Positions 1 through 4,950 of a DNA stretch of 6,634 bases are shown here, in pieces. The stretch's first letter is position 1. Each line of letters begins with the position of its first letter. The stretch lies in the NCBI GenBank assembly GCA_002385755.1, contig DGED01000015.1, forward strand, positions 42,730 to 49,363, written 5' to 3'. A model generated the notes under the pieces. The model saw only the letters and a list, made by a program, of their open reading frames with translations. It was not told the origin of the DNA and did no database searches. This DNA comes from Caryophanales bacterium UBA3935 (GTDB taxonomy: Bacteria > Bacillota_I > Bacilli_A > ML615J-28 > CAG-698). The translations under genes were made by a program, and so were the position numbers.

Positions 1-17
1 TTTCCGCGCCTTTTTTT
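1..17. terminator. Possible 3' half of an intrinsic terminator cut by the window edge
   Basis: The window opens with TTT, then CCGCGCC (4-10), then seven T (11-17). This looks like the loop, right arm and U-tract of a plus-strand terminator whose left arm (GGCGCGG) would lie outside. On the minus strand the same bases read A7-GGCGCGG-AAA, just after the bmrD-like stop codon, so a bidirectional terminator shared with a convergent gene is plausible. Only half the structure is visible, so this is an inference. Confidence 0.35.
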
Positions 18-27
18 CGCGCGTGAA

Positions 28-2040
28 TCAGGGCTGCTGCATCTGCGCCCGATACATCTCGTAGTATTGTCCGCGTCTGGCCATAAGCTCCTCGTGGTTA
101 CCGCGCTCGACGATCCTTCCCGCGTCAAGGACGACGATTTGGCTGGCGTCCTTCACGGTCGAGAGGCGGTGGGCGATGATAAACGTCGTCCGGTTTTCTT
201 TTACCACTTTAAGCGCTTTTTGGATCAACTGTTCGGTTTCCGTATCGATGTTCGCCGTCGCCTCGTCAAGAACCAGGACGGCGGGGTCGTAGACGAGCGC
301 CCGGGCGAAAGATATTAACTGCCTCTCGCCGACGGAATAATTGGCTCCCATTTCGGCGACCCGCTCGTGGATGCCCTTGGCGTATTTTTCGATAATCCTA
401 TCGGCGCCGATTTTTCTTAACGCCTCCTCGATCATTCCGTCGCTTATCGCCGGGTTGTTGAGGCGGATATTTTCCGCCACCGTCCCGGAGAAAAGCGTCG
501 GGTCTTGGAGGACGATGCCGATATGGCGCCGGAAGGCCTGACGGGAGAAAGAGCGGATGTCGCGGCCGTCGATAAGAATCTCTCCTTCCGAGAAATCGTA
601 AAACCTGAGCAAAACGTTCATAAGCGAGCTTTTCCCGCTGCCGGTATGGCCGACAATGGCGACGGTTCTCCCGGCCTCAACCTTGAGATTAATGTTCTTG
701 AGGACGTAATGGTCGTTTTCGTAGGCGAAGCTGAAGTTTTTGAACTCGATGTCGCCTTTGAAACGCGGAATCTCGTCGTTATGCAACGGAATTTCTTCTT
801 GGTCCAAAAGATAGAAGACGCGGCTGCCGGAAACCATCGACTGCTCAAACACGTCGAGATTGGAAAACACTTGCTGGATGGGGTTGATGAGTTTATTCAT
901 GTACTCGACGAACGCGTAAATCACCCCGACCTCGACAATATTCTGAACTCCCAAAGCTCCCCAACCGAAATAAAGGATAATAATCGCGTAGATTAGGCGG
1001 CGGAAAGTTTGGATAAGATTAAATGAACCCGCCGCGTTTAACATTTGCATTTTTTTCCGATAAGAATAATAGCGGCGGTTATGATGCTCGAATTCCTCAA
1101 AACAAAGATCCTCGCGGTTAAAAGCCTGGATTATTTCCATGCCTTTAATTGACTGGTTAAGGTAAGCGTTGATTTCCGCGTTTTCCCCGCGGATCACCTC
1201 GTTATATTTTTTTGCTTTCCGGCGGTAGATCGTCCCCCAAAGCAAAAGCAAGGGAATGAGCGCGAGCGTATAGGCCGCGAGTTTAGCGTTTAAGGCGAAC
1301 ATGCTGATATAAATGCCGACGAATAAAACGATGGCGCTAATAAATACAATCAGGGTCCGCGCGAACAAATCAATGATCGTTTGCGTGTCGTTAGTGACGC
1401 GGGCGACTATTTTCCCGGCGGGAGTTTTATCGAAGTAGGAAACGGGCAACTTTTGAATCTTCCGAAAGGCTTCGCACCTAATATCATAGGTCACCTTGTT
1501 TCCAAGTTTAAAGAAATTATAGCGGTAAGCGTAGGTGATTATTATGAGCAAGACGTTAAGGATGACGTAGAAAGCGACGAGCTCTGCGATTGGTCTGATC
1601 GCCGGCCGGTAGAAAGCGAGCACGTCTTCCCCGGCGAGAACGGCGTAATCATAGGCATAGATATTGCCGTCATCGTCGGTCACGACAAGTTTTCCGTCCG
1701 CTATTTCTTTCGCTCCTCCCGCGACAGCCTCATCGACGAAATAGAATACGTTATTAATAAGGAAAATCCTTACCTCGTTTTCTTCGGTTACCCAGAGTTC
1801 TTTGTCGCGGAGGTTTCTTTCCTGCGCGTAATGACGGCCGCCGTACCGGACCGTCTTCCCTGCCGACTCGTCGACTTCATACCAAGGTTTTTCGATCCCG
1901 ATGAGATGGTCGTCGATAATCGTTTTAAAACAGATCGGCAGGAGCAGTTCGATGCCGATCGCGAGGAAGAGGGAAAACAAGGAAACAAAAACTAAAGCTT
2001 TATATTTACTCGCGTATTTCCAAATCCGCCGAAGGGTCAT
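28..2040 (-). CDS. bmrD: BmrD-like half of a heterodimeric multidrug ABC exporter, with extracellular domain
   Basis: This 670-residue half-transporter has an exporter-type membrane domain fused to a nucleotide-binding domain (NBD). It should pair with the upstream BmrC-like protein in the cytoplasmic membrane to expel drugs or other amphipathic compounds using ATP. Membrane segments fall near residues 15-36, 151-172, 229-250, 253-272, 347-366 and 370-392. About 100 soluble residues (48-148) lie between TM1 and TM2, where BmrD/YheH carries its extracellular domain; total length also fits that family (about 670 residues). NBD motifs are the A-loop Tyr440, Walker A GHTGSGKSS (464-472), Q-loop Gln512, Walker B VLVLDE (588-593) with catalytic Glu593, and switch His624. 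The signature reads SVGERQ (569-574) instead of LSGGQ, as expected for the partner contributing to a degenerate ATP site. The start is ATG at 2038-2040, preceded by GGGAG. The gene overlaps the 3' end of bmrC by 35 bp. Membership of the heterodimeric exporter family is very likely; BmrD orthology is recognised from memory and the actual substrate is unknown. Confidence 0.9.
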   Translation of the reverse strand: MTLRRIWKYASKYKALVFVSLFSLFLAIGIELLLPICFKTIIDDHLIGIEKPWYEVDESAGKTVRYGGRHYAQERNLRDKELWVTEENEVRIFLINNVFYFVDEAVAGGAKEIADGKLVVTDDDGNIYAYDYAVLAGEDVLAFYRPAIRPIAELVAFYVILNVLLIIITYAYRYNFFKLGNKVTYDIRCEAFRKIQKLPVSYFDKTPAGKIVARVTNDTQTIIDLFARTLIVFISAIVLFVGIYISMFALNAKLAAYTLALIPLLLLWGTIYRRKAKKYNEVIRGENAEINAYLNQSIKGMEIIQAFNREDLCFEEFEHHNRRYYSYRKKMQMLNAAGSFNLIQTFRRLIYAIIILYFGWGALGVQNIVEVGVIYAFVEYMNKLINPIQQVFSNLDVFEQSMVSGSRVFYLLDQEEIPLHNDEIPRFKGDIEFKNFSFAYENDHYVLKNINLKVEAGRTVAIVGHTGSGKSSLMNVLLRFYDFSEGEILIDGRDIRSFSRQAFRRHIGIVLQDPTLFSGTVAENIRLNNPAISDGMIEEALRKIGADRIIEKYAKGIHERVAEMGANYSVGERQLISFARALVYDPAVLVLDEATANIDTETEQLIQKALKVVKENRTTFIIAHRLSTVKDASQIVVLDAGRIVERGNHEELMARRGQYYEMYRAQMQQP

Positions 2041-3793
2041 CTTTCTCTACTCCCGTTTTATATGTTAATTGCTGGCGCGTGTATTGCCGGTAATACCATT
2101 TGCCTAATTTCATCAATTCTTCGTGACTGCCCCTCTCCGCGATTCGTCCGTTATCCATGACGATAATCTCGTCGGCGCGCTCGACCGCGGTCAGGCGGTG
2201 GGCGACGATAATCGCCGATTTCCCTTTCCGCGCCTTCTTAAGATTTTGCAGGATTTCCGCTTCCGTCGTCCCGTCGACGGCGGAAAGGGAATCATCAAGG
2301 ATCAAAATTTCCGGGTCCGAAATCAACGCCCTGGCGATCGCCAAGCGTTGTTTTTGCCCGCCGGAAAGCGTGACCCCGTGCTCGCCGACAACGGTATCCA
2401 GACCATCGTCGAAAGTTTCAAGGTCTTTTTGGAAAGCGGCCGCCGCCGCGGCGGCGCCGATTTCCTCGGCTCCGGCGTTTTCTTTCCCGAAAGCGATGTT
2501 TTTATATATCGCGCCGGAAAACAATATATGTTCCTGGGGGACGTAGCCGAAAAATCCCCTTACCTCGCCGGCGGCGATGTCCTTGATGTTCACGCCGTTA
2601 ATCGCCACCTCGCCCTTACGCAAACAATACTGTTTTAACAACAACCTGATGATCGTCGTTTTCCCGCTTCCGGTTTTTCCGACGATCCCCAGGGTCTTGC
2701 CTTTTTCCAGGGTAAAACTAATATTTTCGACGGCCGGAAACTCGCTGCCCGGGTAGGCGAACGTAACGTCCCGGAATTCGAGCTTTTTAAACGTCGGTCC
2801 GACGGCGACGGGCGCGGCCGGCTCTTTGACTTCCGGCGTCTGACTCATGATATTATCGATCCGGTCGTAGGAGGCGTTGCCTCGGCTCATGATATTGACC
2901 AGGTCTCCCAAAGCGAACATCGGCCAGCCGAGCATCCCGAGATAAACCACGAACGATACCAATTGTCCCGGGGTGAGTTCCCGGCGGAAGACGAGATACG
3001 CGCCGACGCCGAAGGCGATAGCCGAAGCGGCCGTGAAAGCGGCGCGGAACAGGGGGTCAAAAAGGGCGTTGATACGCACGAGACGGTTGTTTTTCCGGTA
3101 GGCGTTGGCTCCGCTCGCTTTCAATTTTTCGATTTCCGCGTGTTCCTGGACATAAGCCTTCGTCACGCGAATGCCGATGATTGATTCGAGAACGAGGTTG
3201 TTCATTTCGCCGAAGGCGATTTGGCTTTGGGCGTACGCGGCGTGGATTTTCTCGCCCAATATTTTTACCCCCAAGCCGATAAATACGATTGGGATCAAAA
3301 CGATTATCGTGAGTTTAAAACTAATCGTATACATCATCATAAACAAAATCATGATCAGGTAGACGACGGAATCAACAAGCGTGAGGATTCCGTACCCGGC
3401 CGTCATCGCGATGGCGTTAAGATCGACAGTCGCCCGGGTCATCAAGTCGCCGCTGCTGTTTTTATCGAAGAAATGACTGTCCATTTTCAATAAATGCCGG
3501 AAATAATTCCTGCGGATCGTGTATTCAAGTTTGATGCTCGCCCCGAACAATAAATAGTTCCAGAGCCAGGAGATCAAATACCCGCCGACGGTAACCGCGA
3601 TCATCATGCCAAAAAGCGCGAGGAGCGACGATTTTGTGATGGTTTTGTTTACGATCTTATCGATTCCCGCCTCCAACAGTTTGGGGGCGATAACGCTCGC
3701 CAGGCTGGCCAGGTTTAAAAAGGTGATCGCCAGGACATAGCGGAGCCAATTAGCTTTAATATACCACCAAATTTTCTTGAACATGCTGAACAT
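2006..3793 (-). CDS. bmrC: BmrC-like half of a heterodimeric multidrug ABC exporter
   Basis: This 595-residue exporter-type half-transporter (BmrC/YheI is about 585) is the first gene of the operon. Six membrane segments fall near residues 18-37, 57-80, 134-157, 161-180, 248-270 and 277-297, with only a short TM1-TM2 loop, unlike its partner. NBD motifs are the A-loop Tyr347, Walker A GKTGSGKTT (372-380), Q-loop Gln420, canonical signature LSGGQ (476-480), Walker B ILILD (496-500) and His532. The residue after Walker B is Asp501 rather than the usual catalytic Glu, the known mark of the degenerate half in such heterodimers, including BmrC. Its LSGGQ would complete the working ATP site formed by the partner's Walker motifs. 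Residues 447-453 are seven alanines, in the helical subdomain. The start at 3793 is supported by GAGGT eight bases upstream (3802-3806); Met4 is a weaker alternative. No BmrB-like leader peptide gene is visible upstream. Confidence 0.9.
   Translation of the reverse strand: MFSMFKKIWWYIKANWLRYVLAITFLNLASLASVIAPKLLEAGIDKIVNKTITKSSLLALFGMMIAVTVGGYLISWLWNYLLFGASIKLEYTIRRNYFRHLLKMDSHFFDKNSSGDLMTRATVDLNAIAMTAGYGILTLVDSVVYLIMILFMMMYTISFKLTIIVLIPIVFIGLGVKILGEKIHAAYAQSQIAFGEMNNLVLESIIGIRVTKAYVQEHAEIEKLKASGANAYRKNNRLVRINALFDPLFRAAFTAASAIAFGVGAYLVFRRELTPGQLVSFVVYLGMLGWPMFALGDLVNIMSRGNASYDRIDNIMSQTPEVKEPAAPVAVGPTFKKLEFRDVTFAYPGSEFPAVENISFTLEKGKTLGIVGKTGSGKTTIIRLLLKQYCLRKGEVAINGVNIKDIAAGEVRGFFGYVPQEHILFSGAIYKNIAFGKENAGAEEIGAAAAAAAFQKDLETFDDGLDTVVGEHGVTLSGGQKQRLAIARALISDPEILILDDSLSAVDGTTEAEILQNLKKARKGKSAIIVAHRLTAVERADEIIVMDNGRIAERGSHEELMKLGKWYYRQYTRQQLTYKTGVEKDDPSADLEIRE
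2050..2054 (-). promoter_or_regulatory. Ribosome binding site of the bmrD-like gene, inside bmrC
   Basis: The minus strand reads GGGAG followed by nine bases and then ATG at 2040. The site lies within the last codons of the bmrC-like gene, so ribosomes finishing bmrC would pass over it. This fits translational coupling and equal production of the two halves. Confidence 0.6.
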
Positions 3794-3801
3794 AATATCA
3801 T

Positions 3802-3806
3802 ACCTC
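3802..3806 (-). promoter_or_regulatory. Ribosome binding site of the bmrC-like gene
   Basis: The minus strand reads GAGGT, then ATGATATT, then ATG. The eight-base gap favours the ATG at 3791-3793. The ATG inside the spacer is out of frame and only directly adjacent to the site, so it is unlikely to be used. Confidence 0.65.
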
Positions 3807-3831
3807 GTTGTCTCGCTTCTTACGATATATA

Positions 3832-3859
3832 ATTATACTATAATAACGTAATAAATCAA
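3832..3859 (-). promoter_or_regulatory. Sigma-A-like promoter of the bmrCD-like operon
   Basis: On the minus strand a -35 box TTGATT (3859-3854) is followed by a 16-base gap and a consensus -10 box TATAAT (3837-3832). Transcription would start near 3825, giving a leader of only about 30 bases before the bmrC start. That is too short to hold a leader peptide with an attenuator. Confidence 0.65.
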
Positions 3860-3890
3860 TAACCAAGATAATCCCGGGGTTCAAAGCGCG

Positions 3891-3910
3891 ATGTAAACAA
3901 TTGTTTACAT
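3891..3910. promoter_or_regulatory. Perfect 20-bp palindrome, candidate operator in the divergent region
   Basis: The sequence ATGTAAACAATTGTTTACAT is a perfect inverted repeat with no spacer. It lies between the divergent promoters, about 31 bp upstream of the bmrC -35 box and about 50 bp upstream of the -10 box of the HTH gene. It is not followed by a T-tract on either strand, so it is not a terminator. A dimeric DNA-binding protein is the natural ligand; the adjacent HTH protein is the first candidate. The distance from both core promoters would suit activation or looping better than simple occlusion. Confidence 0.7.
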
Positions 3911-3940
3911 AAAAAGTTGAATAAAATCTTTGAAGTTTAT

Positions 3941-3950
3941 GGCAATTGCC
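3941..3950. promoter_or_regulatory. Small palindrome at the -35 position of the HTH gene promoter
   Basis: GGCAATTGCC is a perfect 10-bp palindrome that shares the central CAATTG with the 20-bp palindrome 45 bp away (centre to centre). It overlaps the place where the -35 box of the HTH gene should be, so a protein bound here would block that promoter. A 10-bp palindrome can arise by chance, and the functional reading is inference. Confidence 0.35.
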
Positions 3951-3958
3951 GGCTCGTG

Positions 3959-3967
3959 TGATATAAT
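3959..3967 (+). promoter_or_regulatory. Extended -10 promoter of the HTH gene
   Basis: TG-A-TATAAT is a perfect extended -10 element, with the TATAAT at 3962-3967. No good -35 box is found 16-18 bases upstream, which is common for extended -10 promoters. Transcription would begin near 3974, leaving a leader of about 20 bases before the ATG at 3993. This placement excludes the longer reading frame with a TTG start at 3930, whose start would be upstream of the promoter. Confidence 0.6.
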
Positions 3968-3982
3968 ATACGCGGATATATT

Positions 3983-3987
3983 GGAGG
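3983..3987 (+). promoter_or_regulatory. Ribosome binding site that fixes the HTH gene start
   Basis: GGAGG, followed by GAAAT and ATG, gives a strong site five bases before the ATG at 3993-3995. The upstream TTG at 3930 has no comparable site. Confidence 0.75.
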
Positions 3988-3992
3988 GAAAT

Positions 3993-4850
3993 ATGAAATT
4001 CGAAGAAAATTTAGTCAAACTGAGAAAAAGCAAGGACTTGTCCCAGGAGGAATTGGCGGAAAAACTTAACGTGTCGCGCCAGACGGTTTATAAATGGGAG
4101 ACTGGCCAAAGCTATCCCGAACTCGATCGCCTGATGTTAATCGCCAAGCTGTTTGGCCGCTCGATTGACGATTTGGTCAATAAAGAATTGGAATTCGGCG
4201 GCGACGCCGAAGCGAAGGCAAAATACGAGCGCTTTTATAACCGCTACAGCCTTTTTATCGCTCTCGGGGTGTTTCTCGTAGTTTTAGCCGCGGCCGCGCT
4301 TTTGGCGGCGCTCGCGTATTTCGGCGAAAGCAGATATTTTATCCCGTTCGCGATCTATTTCGTTATTTTTTTGGCCGGGAACGGTTTGCTTGTTTATTTC
4401 GGCATCCAGTCGGATTATTTCCGGAAGACGATCCCGGAAAATATTGATTTTTACTCGCCGGAAGAACGAAGGGCTTTTTCGAAAAGGTACGCTTTCTGGG
4501 TCACCGCCGGCCTCGGGATTATGTTTTTGGGCATCGCGGCGCTTTTTGTTGGGCTGCAGTTTCTTGACGATTTATACTCAGTCGCGATTATGCTTGCGTT
4601 TTTCGCCGTCGGGATTTTTCTGCTCGTCTACGCGGGTTTGCTTGACGACAAATATAAGATGAAACACCGCGGGAGGGTAAAAAGAAGAAACGCGAAAGGG
4701 CGGAAAATATCGTCGGTGATCATGCTTTCGGCCGTTATCGTTTTTTTGCTTTTGGGTTTTTTATTAGAAAAGTGGCATCCCGGCTGGGTTGTCTTCCCGA
4801 TCGCCGGCCTTGGCTGCGCGATCGCGGACGTTATCGCGCGCAAGGAATAA
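3993..4850 (+). CDS. XRE-family HTH protein with about six C-terminal membrane segments
   Basis: This 285-residue protein begins with a Cro/C1-type helix-turn-helix domain (residues 1-63). Its motif LSQEELAEKLNVSRQTVYKW spans 16-35, followed by the typical ETGQSYPELDRL continuation. A charged linker (64-84) leads to hydrophobic stretches near 85-109, 115-137, 167-190, 195-216, 239-258 and 264-281, so the DNA-binding part should be tethered to the inner face of the cytoplasmic membrane. A basic loop (223-238, rich in Lys and Arg) separates segments four and five, as expected for a cytoplasmic loop. Such HTH-plus-membrane proteins are widespread in Bacillota and often sit beside ABC transporter genes, but I do not recognise a characterised member. 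It is transcribed divergently from the bmrCD-like operon, which suggests a local regulator. The start at 3993 is chosen because a strong GGAGG and an extended -10 promoter lie just upstream. A terminator follows within a few bases of the stop codon. Confidence 0.88.
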   Translation: MKFEENLVKLRKSKDLSQEELAEKLNVSRQTVYKWETGQSYPELDRLMLIAKLFGRSIDDLVNKELEFGGDAEAKAKYERFYNRYSLFIALGVFLVVLAAAALLAALAYFGESRYFIPFAIYFVIFLAGNGLLVYFGIQSDYFRKTIPENIDFYSPEERRAFSKRYAFWVTAGLGIMFLGIAALFVGLQFLDDLYSVAIMLAFFAVGIFLLVYAGLLDDKYKMKHRGRVKRRNAKGRKISSVIMLSAVIVFLLLGFLLEKWHPGWVVFPIAGLGCAIADVIARKE

Positions 4851-4851
4851 G

Positions 4852-4881
4852 GCGTTTCCCGAATGGCGAAACGCTTTTTTT
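4852..4881 (+). terminator. Intrinsic terminator of the HTH gene
   Basis: The arms GCGTTTC (4852-4858) and GAAACGC (4868-4874) form a 7-bp stem. A further CC/GG pairing around a GAAT loop is possible with one bulged C. Seven T follow (4875-4881). It starts two bases after the TAA stop and closes the transcript as a single-gene unit. Confidence 0.88.
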
Positions 4882-4882
4882 G

Positions 4883-4911
4883 TTGCAAGGGGAAGGAAAA
4901 TAAGATATAAT
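4883..4911 (+). promoter_or_regulatory. Sigma-A-like promoter of the nucleotidase gene
   Basis: TTGCAA (4883-4888), a 17-base gap and TATAAT (4906-4911) form a near-consensus housekeeping promoter. Its -35 box begins two bases after the U-tract of the preceding terminator, so the nucleotidase gene is an independent unit. Transcription should begin near 4918. Confidence 0.75.
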
Positions 4912-4940
4912 GTTATATGATAGAATATCGAAAGCATGTT

Positions 4941-4945
4941 AGAGG
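4941..4945 (+). promoter_or_regulatory. Ribosome binding site that decides the nucleotidase start
   Basis: AGAGG followed by TCGAG and ATG (4951-4953) gives a good site for the second in-frame ATG. The earlier in-frame ATG at 4936 has only weak purine-rich sequence before it, and would place acidic residues (LEVE) ahead of the signal peptide. Confidence 0.65.
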
Positions 4946-4950
4946 TCGAG

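Noticed and set aside
5..23. CGCGC ... GCGCG hairpin just after the bmrD-like stop as a minus-strand terminator
   Set aside because: The T-run lies in the loop of this hairpin, not after it. A half-terminator cut by the window edge explains the bases better.
505..996. Open plus-strand frame of about 163 codons opposite the bmrD-like NBD
   Set aside because: It is the antisense shadow of conserved NBD codons; the protein shows no family features.
1381..1995. Open plus-strand frame of about 204 codons opposite the bmrD-like gene
   Set aside because: It is antisense to the well-supported extracellular and membrane region of the BmrD-like gene, has no convincing ribosome binding site or recognisable domain, and its composition is that of a shadow frame.
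2123..2638. Open plus-strand frame opposite the bmrC-like NBD
   Set aside because: It is the antisense shadow of Walker and signature motifs. A similar shadow appears at the equivalent place opposite bmrD (67-318), as expected from homologous NBDs.
3891..3910. Reading the 20-bp palindrome as a CcpA cre site
   Set aside because: It has a TGTAAA half-site like some cre boxes, but the centre is AATT and not the CG typical of cre, and the spacing between half-sites is longer.
3901..3927. Possible plus-strand promoter TTGTTT with TAAAAT inside and after the 20-bp palindrome
   Set aside because: The 15-base spacing and weak match are inferior to the perfect extended -10 element at 3959-3967.
3930..3992. 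N-terminal extension of the HTH protein from a TTG at 3930
   Set aside because: The extension overlaps the extended -10 promoter, has no ribosome binding site at its start, and the HTH domain begins naturally at the ATG at 3993 with GGAGG before it.
4936..4950. Earlier in-frame ATG of the nucleotidase at 4936
   Set aside because: It would add LEVE before the signal peptide and has a weaker ribosome binding site than the ATG at 4951, where AGAGG sits five bases upstream.
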